Shown here piece after piece: positions 1-11,059 of a stretch of DNA of 64,000 nt; positions within the stretch are counted from its first letter, which is position 1, and every line of letters begins with the position of its first letter. Source of the DNA: Zingiber officinale (lineage: Eukaryota > Streptophyta > Magnoliopsida > Zingiberales > Zingiberaceae). The stretch is from NCBI RefSeq assembly GCF_018446385.1, contig NC_055991.1, positions 115,983,794-116,047,793 of the forward strand, written 5' to 3'. The notes beneath the pieces are model-generated. The model saw only the letters and a list, made by a program, of their open reading frames with translations. It was not told the DNA's origin and did not search any database. The position numbers and the translations under genes are program-made.

Positions 1-2860
1 ACCTGCTAGGGCTTTTTCACCAAGTGTCCGGTCAATTCTTTGACCCACTTAGACTTTTCCCCTTGTGCCAAGTATCTGATCAATCCTTTGACCCACTTGG
101 ACTTCCAATCACCAAGTATCTAGTCAACCATTGATCCACCTAGATTTCCACATGTCGAGCTTCACTCACTAGGACTTCCCACCTGCCTAGCTTCACTTAC
201 TAGGATTTTTCACCTGACTTCACTCACTAGGATTTCTAACCTGCTTAGCTCCACTCACTAGGGCTTTTCACTTGGCTTCACTACTAGAAAACTAGGCTTT
301 TGAGACAAAAATTTTAAGACAGTGACAAAATTCGTCTCAAATGCCAAGTAATTAAGACAGTAATAGTAGATGTCTCAAAATTTTACATGGAGACATTAAT
401 TTTAAGACAGTATTTAAGATTTTGTCTCAAATTCAACTAAATAAGACACCTAATAAAGACGGTTAAAAATATAATTATATAAGACATTCAAATAAGACGG
501 TAAAAAAGTATTTGTCTCCAATTATCTTGAATATGGTTCGTCGGAACGGTCACGATAATTGTTATAGACTATACCGTTCTAGTTCCAATATCATTTCACG
601 AAACGGTCACGACACGGATCGACTATATATATATATATATATTATAATAACATAGAAAAATACATCTATAAATTTAACTTAATAAAATTTTGTAATTTAT
701 AATTTGTGTTTAGATTATTGATAATTTAAAATTTTAAAAAAAACATATTAAATATTTAATAATATACTATCATTTGATAGGCCTACGATATATATACTAA
801 AATAAATAATAAGTTTATTATATATCTAAGTTAATATAATTAAATGTGTTAAATTTGTTATTTTAACATTAAATTTACATTTGTTATTATCTGGGTTTAA
901 AGGGATTTGGTTAATAAGTTTATTATCTATGTTACCTTTAATATAATTAAAGGTTTTAAGTTGTTTATTTTACCATTAAATTTATATTTGTTATTATCTG
1001 GTTTAAATGGGTTAGGTTGTTTTATTTCTTCCGTGCGACAAACGAAAACACGGCGAGCGAAGAGGGCGACGGAGGCAACGACAATCTCCACGGCAAATCT
1101 CAGGTACTTCTTTAGTTTTTCTCTTCTCTCCGCTATTGAGATTGCCTCTCCTACCGCATTCGCCGGCGTCGCGCGGTTGCTGCTGCTCACGCGACCAACT
1201 CGCACCCCCTGCTCCTGCCCTGCCACTATGTCGCACAATGCTTTGGTCGCGGTTCCTGCTGTGCACATGGCCATGGGAGACTCCTGCTTTTCCAAGATCA
1301 CAGCGCGGCCACTGCTGCACCCAAAGCATTGCCGACAGGAGTTGGCAGTAGACTCATGGGCTAGCTTTTCACAGGCTCTAACCCTGCAACATGCATTACT
1401 AGTGATGGTTTGCTAAACTATCTTTAGCAGATCGATTAAATTATGCTCATTTTAAGTTTTCATTGGAGGTATTGCAACAAATTTTATCTGTCATACAGTT
1501 CACAATGGCAATTACATTCCCAGGTTTTATTAGCTGAACAGGCGATGACAGTTCAAATTACCCTTTTCTTCCTTTGGAACTTGCTATGAGTTTGTTTTTC
1601 AGTTGAATGTTTAGATCTTGCCGTCGATACACTTTTTTTTGTTGAAGTAAGATAAAATTCCCATTGTTCATCAAAATGTGGTAACAAATCAATGAAAAGG
1701 GAACGACAGCAAAGGAACAAATTTAGAATAAGGGTATACCGTTTAGAATGGCTTTTCTTTGTAATAACTTTCTTTTGCCAACTACTATTATTTTTATTTA
1801 ATCAAGTCATTCAAATTATTTCAATACAACTTACAATTTTATTTTTTTTCAAACTGTTGCTAATTCGAGATAGATTGTTTGATGTCAATTTAGTTAACTG
1901 GTCTGATAATAAGTAATAACATCGGATGTTTTCTTGTATGTGCTTTTTTAATCTGTTTCTATCCTCTTTTCTACTTGTAACTATTTTACAATTGTATCTA
2001 TTTAGCTTTTATATCAGTTGTATCAGAAAAATGTAGGAAAGTTGGCACAATTTATAAGCGTTGATATCGTGAAGTGTTGATTAGAAGAAATACTATGAAG
2101 CTATTAGCTATACCTCATGTTTTCAAGTCGTCGACAAGAAGAACTACAATGTGCATTTTTTTTAACATACTTCTCATGATTTCTAGAATTTACAAGAAGT
2201 ATATTCATCTTTAACTATTCTGCAAATGAATTTTTGTTTACAAGAAAAATAAAAGCTAAATTGATATTATTATTATGTCTTATTATCCACTTGAATTTTT
2301 ATTTGTTGCACTCATTTTTGTCTCTTGCACTCTAGATTTAAAATTGTGAATACAAGTCAAGTCTTTCCTAACTCTGATTCCTGGATCTGTCCCTGAGTAA
2401 ATCAATTTACATGGTATATATCTTATTGCTTTTAATTTGATTTATTAGTTTGACTGGATGTGAGGGAGAGAAAAGAAATTTAGTTCCCCATCCTATTGCA
2501 ATTAAGATGTTCGATAAAAGGTCAATATGATTAATTTTGAGAACTTGACAATTTTAAGATTACTACTAATTATATACCAAACAAAGCAAGCATATTTTTA
2601 AGAGATAATGAGAACCATTAAGTGAATCTACCTGATACGGACCCTAAATGTTAGCATGCAATAGTTGAAGGTAAATAGTAGTTATAGTATTTCTCTTAGG
2701 ATTGGAAAGCTTGTGTTGTTTTACTATAGGAAAAACTTCAGACATAAGAAGTTGGAAAAGACATAGATCTAGTGATGATTTTTTGCATTGCAATTGAAGG
2801 TGGGTGGTCAATCCTTTGATGTCATGATGCACTTTTAATTTTTTACAATTTCATTTGTAG

Positions 2861-3793
2861 GCATTGAATACTGACAGTTCTGAAGTTAGAGCTTTATCAC
2901 ATTGGAGAGAACTTCTAGAAAAGGTACTGTTCTTTTATTAGTTAAATTTAATTATACTTGTAAGTGCTATTTGTGTAGTAAATATTTAGTTGTGATCTAA
3001 GAAGTAACTTTTATTCGGTCATATAATGATTCAATTGTCATAAATGTATAAATTTGACAAACTTTTTTTTTATAAATGATTTTTTTTATCAGTAAATTGT
3101 TCCTCGATGAACATCGGCGATATGGAAAAAAGTTGGATTGATTCAAAGAATAGGAATTCAGAAGAATATAGAAGAAAAGTTGATGAATTTTTAGAGTTAG
3201 CTTACAAAGACAAGACTGAAGATAGCAGAATTTATTGTCCATGTTGTGATTGCAAGAATCGTTATTTTGTCTCTAAGTTAGATGCTAGGATGCATATTAT
3301 TGTTAGAGATAGTTTTGTGATAGTTTTGTTAGAAAAGTTGATAGTTTTGTGATACGTACATTATTTTTTATTTAGGTTGCAGATAATATTATTTCACATG
3401 AACAAGGATTGTATAACCAACAGGTACAGTGGTAGTTGTTTTCATAAGAATTTTTTTTAGTTTTATTAACAATTTTGGTGATGTAGTAGTGTACATATTT
3501 TTAAGCTGTAGATAAATTTATTTTATAGGTGCAACAACTTGAAAGGCACAAAGATATTGACAAACATATAAACCATTATTTCTTATTACAAGATGAAGAG
3601 GTTTGTTTAACTTGGGGTTGTTTATGTTGTATATATATATAGTTGCAAGAAAGAGGATTATGTGTTAGATGATGAGATTTCTTATTGAAATGTTCTGTTT
3701 ATTGATTTTTTTAACAGTATATATTATAAATCATCTTTACCTTTAATAAGAGTTTTTTTTTATGTTCAGGATTCTGTTGAAGAAGGATTATAG
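2861..3793 (+). CDS. Small spliced gene inside the CACTA element, unknown function
   Basis: Four intervals bounded by AG and GT join without changing frame: 2861-2923 (21 codons), 3376-3423 (16), 3529-3600 (24) and 3770-3793 (7 codons plus TAG). All junctions are phase 0 and no stop occurs before the terminal TAG. The product fragment is polar and charged, with probable helical or coiled-coil character (for example VQQLERHKDIDKH). I do not recognise it. The 5' exon or exons are not certain; the GC-rich stretch at 1040-1105 ending CAG before GTACTT could be a leader exon. The transposase-associated fragment at 3122-3352 lies in the intron between exons 1 and 2 of this model. It may be the element's second gene or a captured host fragment. 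Confidence 0.45.
3122..3352 (+). pseudogene. Transposase-associated domain fragment (CACTA)
   Basis: The reading frame opens with MEKSWID followed by an acidic helix and the paired cysteines YCPCCDCKN, the pattern of the N-terminal Transpos_assoc domain found in front of plant En/Spm TNP2-type transposases. After about 50 residues, near LDARMHIIV, the similarity stops and the frame ends 20 codons later. The following part of the domain, which normally ends in a WxxHGE-type motif, and the whole catalytic transposase are missing. An ATG 15 bases upstream (3107) would also be in frame. I read this as a remnant of an autonomous ancestor, not a functional enzyme. Confidence 0.75.
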
Positions 3794-5469
3794 AAGTTAT
3801 CTCTAGATCACGAGGAGTTGTTCTTTAGACTTTCTTTTATGTAACTTTCATGGGAACAGTTGTTTTTTTTTGATGAATGTTGGATGAATGTTGGATGTAC
3901 TGATTATAGAATTTTATATTGTGGATATCATTTTTAATTTATAAAAAGAAAATTTTTCCTTTTGTTTTGAAATGACAATTTATTAGATTTAATCTAGATT
4001 AATTAATTTGTATAATAAATGTTCTTTAAAGATTATTAATTTTTATCATAATTGTTGCATTTAACAAGTTAAAATATTAGAGACAGTAATTTACTGTCTT
4101 CATTTCTATTTGAGACAGCACATTACCATCTCAATTTAGTGTCTTTAGTTTATTTCACAGGATAAGACACAACATTTGAGACAAAACAATAACTGTCTTA
4201 AATACTTTTGAGACAATTAAATAACTGTCTCATCACCGTCTTAAATAGCATTTGAGACAGTATAACTGTCTCAATATTTTTTTGAGACGCTTGTATTAGG
4301 GACGACTACATTACTGTCTCATCACCGTCTCAAAAACATTTTGAGACAGTAAATTTATAATTTAAGACATATTTTGTTGTGTCTCAAAAGCCTAATTTTC
4401 TAGTAGTGCTTGACTTACTAGGATTTTCAATTGTTTGGCTTTACTCATCAGAACTTTCACTTGATTTCACTCATCAGAATTTTCCTTCTGCCTAGCTTCA
4501 CTCACTAGGACTTTTTACCTGGCTTCACTCACCAGGATTTTCCTTCTGCCCACCTTCATGTTGGACTTGCCCTTTGCCTGACTTCTAGTTAGGACTTCCC
4601 TATAAAGTATCTGGTCAACTTTGACCTACTTGACTCTTCTTTACATCAAATTGGTCAAACCTAGACCAATCTTCCCAAACAGATAATTGTTCCTGCAATA
4701 TCCATATATTGTCAAACATTAAAACTCAAACATCAAGACTCAAACTTGAGCCAACTCAAGCTTAGTCAAACTGGTCAACCTTGACCTAGGGAAATTGCAC
4801 TAACAATCATCTTCATTGAATAATAGGGGATGAACGGTGTTGGATCCCTCGATTTGGGCAATTAATTTTCCTATAAAAGAAATTGAAGGGTGGAACTGTT
4901 CCAAAACTAAGTCTTGGATTAGCTGTAACGCCCTCCCACTGCTTAGGAGGGACGGGGTTACTTACAGTCATACGTGCATGCATACATATAAAATCATGGC
5001 AGCGGAAACAGTTATTTATTTATTTTTTTTTCTACACTAATCATCATACTTATCATATTAAACATGTAGACATACTAGTATTCATGCATACAACTTAATT
5101 AATATCAACTACTTGAAACATGATTCATGATATCATAAGCATACTAGCATGAAATATGGAGAACATAAGTGCATAACTATCCATACTAGTTCAAGTACTA
5201 TCAAAGCATAAAGACAACACATGCTTCATATGCAAACTTAGAACATAAAAGCATAAAGCAGTTTTCTTCCACCGTGCCACTGCCACATACACTCTTGCCC
5301 TTCCTGCTGCTCCTCTTAGTTTAGCCATTCCTTTCCTTTTTCTGCAGTACAAGGAAACATAAAAACTATAAGCCCATAGGCTTAGTAAGTCTATTTCCTA
5401 CTCACAAAAACTATGAATCATGCATGAACATAAAGTGATAACATGTTCATTTGGTAAATCATAACATAA

Positions 5470-5606
5470 CATGTGAGAGCATAAGCATAAAGTCATATCA
5501 TATCATGTGAGAGCATAAACATAAAGTCATATCATATCATGTGAGAACATAAACATAAAGTCATATCATAGCATGTGAGAGCATAAACTTAAAGTAGTAA
5601 CATGAT
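5470..5606. repeat. 34-bp tandem repeat, about 4 copies
   Basis: The unit CATGTGAGAGCATAA plus AAAGTCATATCATAT recurs every 34 bases within the solo LTR, with a shortened last copy. Confidence 0.85.
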
Positions 5607-6378
5607 CATATATAAGCATCATAGACATATTTTCAAGAGCATCTTAAGTAAGCATAAAGGAAACCATATAACATGAACTTGTAGATGCAAGATGTCCTTT
5701 TGAAAACATGTATCATGAAATGAGTATATGCAAGATGCCCTTTTGAAAACATATATCATATACATACTTAAACATAATCTCAACATGAGGGCCCGGCTTG
5801 TACCACATACATACATAAATGCGCGCATCCTAAATAGATCCAAGGTAGCAAATCTTGAACCTACTAGGAACTAGGCCGTTTCATAGACCATCGACCTAGG
5901 GGCAACTTAGGAGTCCATCCCTTTTACTAGGCCCGTTTCATAGACCATCGACCTAGGGGCGCTTATAGAGCCCACCCTTGGTACAAGCCATACAAAAGTA
6001 AAATAGCATATCATGTTTCTTATCATATCATAGCATATCATATTTTTGTCATATCATGAAGAGAGCTCTTAATCCCAACTTAAGGGAAGCATCTCTTTGT
6101 CATATCATGAAGAGTGCTCTTGATCCCAACTTAAGGGAAACATCTCTTAGGCTTTTCATCTTACATAAGCCTTTCATAAACATATCATGATGGCATGAGG
6201 TGCACATAACATAAGCATATAATAAGGAATCATAACATGATGGCATGAGTGCACATAACATAAGCATATCATAAGGAATCATAACATGATGGCATAAGTG
6301 CACATAACATTTAGCATATAACATACAACATGGTGACCTAAAGCCCATAGCATATCATATGGAGTCATTATCATGCAT

Positions 6379-7620
6379 GGTTGGGGTTTTGATCTTCCTA
6401 CAAATCCTAACTCATTCTTGGCCGAAACCTAAAGGTGAGGTTCCAACTTTTCAATACAACATGTAGCATGGAAACTTAAACTAACAACATGTAAGAGATC
6501 ATACATCATGAAGAAGCATAAACAAGCATGGTTAGATTTCAAAACTTTGCTCTAAGTCTCAAATTCAACCTTGGCCGAAACCTAAAGGTGAGGTTTTAAA
6601 CCTTTAAATACAACATGAAGCATGAAACTTAAACCAACCATATATTAAAGATCAAACATCATAAGGAAGCATATACAAGCATAGTTAGATTTCAAAACTT
6701 TGCTCTAAGTCTCAAATTCAACCTTGGCCGAAACCTAAAGGTGAGGTTTTAAACTTTTAAATACAACATGAAGCATGAAACTTAAACCAACCATATATTA
6801 AAGATCATACATCATAAGGAAGCATATACAAGCATAGTTAGATTTCAAAACTTTGCTCTAAGTCTCAAATTCAACCTTAGCCGAAACCTAAAGGTGAGGT
6901 TTTAAACTTTTAAATACAATATGAAGCATGAAACTTAAACCAACCATATATTAGAGATCATACATCATAAGGAAACATATACAAGCATAGTTAGATTTCA
7001 AAACTTTGCTCTAAGTCTCAAATTCAACCTTGGCCAAAACCTAAAGGTGAGGTTTTAAACTTTTAAATACAACATGAAGCATGAAACTTAAACCAACCAT
7101 ATATTAGAGATCATACATCATGAGGAAGCATATACAAGCATAGTTAGGTTACAAAATTTTTCCCTAAGCCTTTCATCCATTCTTGGCCGAAACCTAAAGG
7201 TAAGGTTTTAAACTTTTAAATACAACATGAAGCATGAAACTTAAACCAACCATATATTAAAGATCATACATCATAAGGAAGCATATACAAGCATGATTAG
7301 ATTCAAAATCTTGCCCTAGACCTTATATCTCAACTTGGCCGAAACTTCAAGGTAGGGTTTCTAAACTTTTAATACCACATGAAGCATAAAACTCTTAACT
7401 AACAACATGTAAGAGATCATGTATCATGAAGGAGCATAAACAAGCATGTTTTCATTTCAAAACTTTGCCCTAGACCTTGTATCTCAACTTGGCCGAAACT
7501 TCAAGGTAGGGTTTCTAAACTTTTAATACCACATGAAGCATAAAACTCTTAACTAACAACATATAAGAGATCATGTATCATGAAGGAGCATAAACAAGCA
7601 TATTTTCATTTCAAAACTTA
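6379..7620. repeat. 153-bp tandem repeat, about 8 copies
   Basis: The marker TTAGATTTCAAAACTTTG or a variant appears near 6532, 6685, 6838, 6991, 7144, 7297 and 7449, a constant 153-base step. Each unit also carries CCTTGGCCGAAACCTAAAGG and CATGAAGCATGAAACTTAAA. The last copies are the most diverged. The array lies inside the solo LTR. Confidence 0.88.
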
Positions 7621-8539
7621 TCATGGCCAAACCCTAAGTTTCTTTTCAAAACATTTTAAGCATAGAAAACGTAGGAGGCTACTTGTACTGCAGGTGAGGG
7701 GGAATACTTACTTCCTCTCGCTTAATTCTCTAAGAGAAGTAACCTTGCTTGTGAAGCTTTCCTAGAGAAGAATTCTTTTAGCTTGGTCTCGGCAATGGTG
7801 AGAAGAGGGAGCTTGGTTTCGGTGGAGAGGAGGAGGGAGGAGGAAGAGAGAAGAAAATGAAATTTTCTCTTTCCTTTTCTCCTTTTATTCCAAATGAAAG
7901 GAAGAAGGAAAAATGAACTTTTCCTTCCCTTTTCTTTTACTCATCCTAAATGAAGGGAAAAAGCAAAACTCTCTTTTCATTGTAAGAAGAAGAAGGAAAC
8001 TTGGACTTCTCCTTCTTAGTGAAGAGAGCCTTCACTTTCCTTACCTTTAACCATAATTTTCCTCTTTTCACAACAGCACATCCCTACTGGGGCTACTGGT
8101 TATAACATGGAACCACTTACTAAGAGGTCCAAGGTTCAATCCTTGGTCATGCCTCTTTTTGGTTCTTTTTTTTTTTTAAAAGAAGAGTCCACATGAAACC
8201 TATTTAACCATGCATAAATTCATGTAAAATTTCTAGGGATCCTATGGGTGTTACATTAGCAGAGTTTGAGATAAAAAAAATATTGAAGACTAGAGTGATG
8301 TTGCACCAACTTTGAGTTAAAATTGAACGAAAAATAATTATCCGAAGAGATAAATTTTTACCAATTCAAATAAGATACAAAAGATAGAAATCTGAAATGA
8401 AATAAAACGATTCCCCCTGCTTGATTGATGGTTGTACCAATTCAGAACAGAATCTGCTCTGATACTACTTGTTAGATATATTGTCAAACATCAAAATTCT
8501 ATAGGTCAATTGTACCAACATAAAGAACCAGAAGATTTT

Positions 8540-9117
8540 TTTACATAATAAGTTTTCATATGTGGCTTGTTCACAAGGCAAACTAATTATAAGGCATTCC
8601 CTCACAAAGGTTGATGTTGAAACTCAAACCTTCTTAAAGAGGATACATGGGGATATTTATGGATTTATACACCCACCATGTAGACCATTTCAATTTTTCA
8701 TGGTGTTAGTTGATGTTGTAACTAGATAGTCACATGTTAGTTTGCTTTCATCCCGGAACATAGCCTTCGCTAAACTAGTTGGGTAAATTATTAAACTACA
8801 AGCTCAATTCCCTGATTACTCAATCAAGGCAATTTGCCTTGATAATGCTACTGAATTTAAGTTACAAGCATTTGATGACTATTGTATGTCAATCATAATT
8901 TCAATTGAGCATTCAGTTGCCCATGTTCATACACAGAATGGACTAGTAGAATTATTAAATGGTTGCAATTAATTGCTAGACCACTACTCATGAAAATAAA
9001 ACTTTCATCTTCTATTTCGGGTCATGACATAATATACGTTGCATCATTAATTTGTGTAAGATCGACTAATTATCACCAATACCCACTGATACAGCGAGTA
9101 TTAAAAGTTGTCGCGGA
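8540..9117 (+). pseudogene. Ty1-copia integrase remnant
   Basis: The plus strand reads, with scattered stops, CSQGKLIIRHS, then HGDIYGFIHPPCRPF, ICLDNATEF and HTQNGLVELLNG. These are the zinc-binding tail and the D, D and E catalytic blocks of a copia integrase core, which in life joins retroelement cDNA to the chromosome. At least three in-frame stops (after VDVVTR, FAKLVG and NGCN) show it is dead. It breaks off near 9117 where a Tat-like LTR begins. The RNase H remnant at 11060-11870 is probably the same element resumed after a deletion of most of the reverse transcriptase. Confidence 0.85.
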
Positions 9118-10385
9118 TGTAAAAGGAGGTCAAAACTACATGCTGAGTTGGGTCAAATTCAAGAGAGGTCAATGACCATCTCTCCTAGACCAGACCAGAT
9201 TGGCTGACCCGACCGACCGACCCGACTGACTGGCCTACCCAGACCAAGGCTGCCCGGTAGACCTACCCAGACCAGACTCAGCCGGTCGTCCTATCCAGAC
9301 CAGGGCCACTCGGCAGACCTACCCAGACTAGGGCCACCCGACAGGCCTGCCTAGACTAGGGCCGCCCGGTAGGCCTACCCAGACCAGGGTCACCCAACAG
9401 GCCTACCCAAACTAAGGTCACCTGGCAGGCCTACCCATATCAGGGCCGCCTAGCAGATCTACCTAGACCAGGGCCGCCTGATAGGCCTACCCAGACCAGG
9501 ATTGCCTAGACAGACCAGAGTCGCTTGGTAGGTCTACCCATACCAGGGCCGCCCGACAGGCCTACCTAGACCAGGGCCGCTCGATAGGCCTACCCAGACC
9601 AAGGTCGTCCGATAGGCCTACCCACACAAGGCCGCCCAGACATGCCCGCCCAGAATAGGGTTGCCCAATACTATTGCAAGGCTGACCTAGAACAGGGCCA
9701 CCTGGCCATTCTTCCAAAACTAACCAAGCCCACCCAAACTAGGGTCGCTGAACACTATTCCAAAGTCGAGCTGACCCATTGAAAGCCCATTTGACTACTA
9801 GGTCCATCATCCCTCTTTTTATCTCATCTACTGACACTTAGACAGAGGTAACATGACATCTAACATCTTTGTCTCGACATAACCTCTGGCACCAAGGGTA
9901 TCATGACCATCTGACATCTTTTCTTTTGCTTATAAAAAAGCCCAACTGCTAGAAGGAGAAAGGGGGTGGTGAAAAAGGAGAGAGACTCCTTAATTACAGC
10001 AAACACTTATTTTATTATGTATTCTCTTGCACTATTCATCTTCTTCATTGAGGAGATCACCAAAAATAGATGGGAGCAGTTACGACCAGTGTTACGATCA
10101 AATCACCGATCTATCCGAGGGCGCCCCTGGGCCAGGGTATGTGTCCCTTGTCCATTTCTCACTGGTTTCCTTAATCTCTTATTTAGTCCACTTCTTATTA
10201 TATTTTTGGGACCAATCTCGAGTGGCAGAGTGCAAGGCTGGGGCAAGCCCAGTCTGTTTATAGATTCTTCTAATTACGGGGACAGTTCACCCCCTCCTCC
10301 TAATTTCAAGCTCGAAGTCTCCTCACGGTCAATACCAGCACCACATCACCGGTGGTCCACTCTTCTCAGCTTTCGGACGGGATCA
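9118..10385 (+). mobile_element. Decayed Tat-like Ty3/gypsy LTR plus PBS region
   Basis: The stretch starts TGTAAAAGGAGG and ends GGGATCA, immediately followed by AATTTGGTGTCATCTATGG. That matches, base for base in most positions, the junction GGATCA + ATTTGGCGCCGTCTGTGGG at the end of the much better preserved Tat LTR at 46366. A TATA-like CTTATAAAAAA lies near 9930, about 460 bp before the end. The first half is occupied by a GC-rich 28-bp minisatellite. No intact coding region follows, only other repeats to about 10990. The open frame at 9966-10646 spans LTR end, PBS and repeats and is not a gene. Confidence 0.55.
9205..9660. repeat. 28-bp GC-rich minisatellite
   Basis: The consensus GCCTACCCAGACCAGGG followed by CCGCCCGACAG recurs every 28 bases about 14 times with point changes and one irregular unit near 9510. 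Where the unit junction reads GGTAGGCCTACC it is a perfect 12-bp palindrome. Confidence 0.85.
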
Positions 10386-10443
10386 AATTTGGTGTCATCT
10401 ATGGAAGAATCTACAAATAGACCGGGAAGAGTTTGTAGCCATA

Positions 10444-10590
10444 AGAGGGTGCAGAGCTCCATGGTGGAGGGTGCAGATCCTATAGTAGTAAGAGGGTGCA
10501 AAGCCTCATGGGTGGAGGGTGCAGAGCCTATAGTAGAAAGAGGGTGTAGAGCCCCATGGGTGGAGGGTGCAGAGCTTGTAGCCATAAAAG
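10444..10590. repeat. 48-bp tandem repeat, 3 copies
   Basis: Units begin AGAGGGTGCA and contain TGGAGGGTGCAGAGCC, spaced 48 bases apart. They lie in the leader region just downstream of the Tat-like PBS. Confidence 0.75.
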
Positions 10591-10639
10591 GAGGTAGAGC
10601 CTGTAGCATACTGTACCGGGGAGCTGAACCCTTAGTCCT

Positions 10640-10960
10640 TAATTGAATAGCGAGACCCTTAGTCCATGATCGGAGAGCTAAGCCCCTAGATCCTGATCGG
10701 GGAGCTGTATCACTAGTCTCTAATTAGAGAGTTGTGTCCCTAGTATCTGATCGAGGTGTTATGTCCCTAGTCTCTGATCGAGGAGTTGTGCTCCTAGTCT
10801 CTGATCGGGGAGATGTGCCCCTAGTCTCTGATCGGGAAGTTGTCTCCCTAGTCTCTGATTAGGGAGTTGTGCCTTTAGTCACTGATCGGGGAGTTGTGCC
10901 CCTAGTGATTGAGGATCTAGGGCCCTAGTCTTTGATCATAGAGTTTGACCCTTACTCTTT
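10640..10960. repeat. 27-bp tandem repeat, about 11 copies
   Basis: The unit CCCTAGTCTCTGATCGGGGA plus GTTGTGC recurs at about 27-base spacing with increasing decay at both edges. It is part of the same leader region. The next 90 bases hold nothing recognisable. Confidence 0.8.
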
Positions 10961-11059
10961 GATAGAGGAGTTATAGCGGATCCTTTTGCCAAAAGGAAAA
11001 ATATAATATAATAGAAAAATCGACCTACTGACCAGCTGAAGATCTAACTCGGTTCCTCG

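Larger units (their letters stand above)
279..4408 (+). mobile_element. CACTA (En/Spm) DNA transposon with CTT target duplication
   Basis: The left end starts CACTACTAGAAAA and the right end finishes TTTTCTAGTAGTG, an inverted terminal repeat of the CACTA superfamily that extends inwards as GGCTTTTGAGAC/GTCTCAAAAGCC. The element is flanked by the 3-bp direct repeat CTT (276-278 and 4409-4411), the size expected for this superfamily. Subterminal regions (300-540 and 4075-4390) are packed with short motifs such as TAAGACAGT and GAGACAGTAA in both orientations, typical transposase-binding arrays. At 4130 bp it is far smaller than autonomous CACTA elements and has no complete transposase: only a transposase-associated domain fragment and a small spliced gene remain. 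It is probably non-autonomous. 1106-2860 holds no recognisable coding sequence. Confidence 0.93.
1..4805 (-). mobile_element. Left-truncated LTR (family D) of a gutted retroelement
   Basis: Read on the minus strand this sequence begins TGTTAGTGCAATTTCCC at 4805 and runs past the window edge at 1. It carries degenerate repeats of about 41-55 bp in which a CCAAGT-type arm is followed by ACTTGG (1-160), and it is interrupted by a CACTA element at 279-4408. Just outside the right end, at 4806-4816, lies a purine-rich minus-strand tract (GAAGATGAT) suitable as a polypurine tract. A short partner with the same end sequences (TATTGTCAAACAT) lies at 8470-8520 next to a primer-binding-site-like sequence, so this would be the 3' LTR of a minus-strand element with almost no interior. 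The family name is only my label. Confidence 0.5.
4924..8255. mobile_element. Solo LTR, 3332 bp, with TTAGC target duplication
   Basis: The sequence starts TGTAACGCCC and ends GGGTGTTACA, a TG...CA inverted terminus typical of plant Ty3/gypsy LTRs, and is flanked by the perfect 5-bp direct repeat TTAGC (4919-4923 and 8256-8260). There is no internal domain, PBS or coding sequence, so this is a single LTR left by recombination between the two LTRs of a full element. It is unusually long and is built largely of tandem repeats: 34-bp units near 5470, a duplicated block of about 64 bp at 5860-5980, units of about 49 bp near 6180-6310 and a 153-bp array at 6379-7620. A tRNA-like B box (GGTTCAATCC, 8133-8142) sits near the right end and is probably fortuitous. 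Confidence 0.88.
4806..8520 (-). mobile_element. Residual interior, PBS and deleted 5' LTR of the family D element
   Basis: At 8456-8469 the minus strand reads AGTAGTATCAGAGC, one base from the tRNA-iMet primer-binding site usual in Ty1-copia elements. It follows directly a 51-bp sequence at 8470-8520 that begins TGTTGG and ends CTAACA on the minus strand, an LTR reduced by internal deletion. Between this PBS and the left LTR end at 4805 only about 330 bp of interior remain once the inserted solo LTR (4924-8255) is removed, and they contain no coding sequence I can see. Confidence 0.45.

Noticed and set aside
8096..8155. tRNA-like sequence with B box GGTTCAATCC
   Set aside because: No cloverleaf can be drawn: there is no convincing A box or acceptor stem. 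It lies within the repeat-built solo LTR.
9966..10646. 226-codon plus-strand open frame
   Set aside because: It spans an LTR end, a PBS and tandem repeats; its repetitive C-terminal half just translates the 48-bp array.
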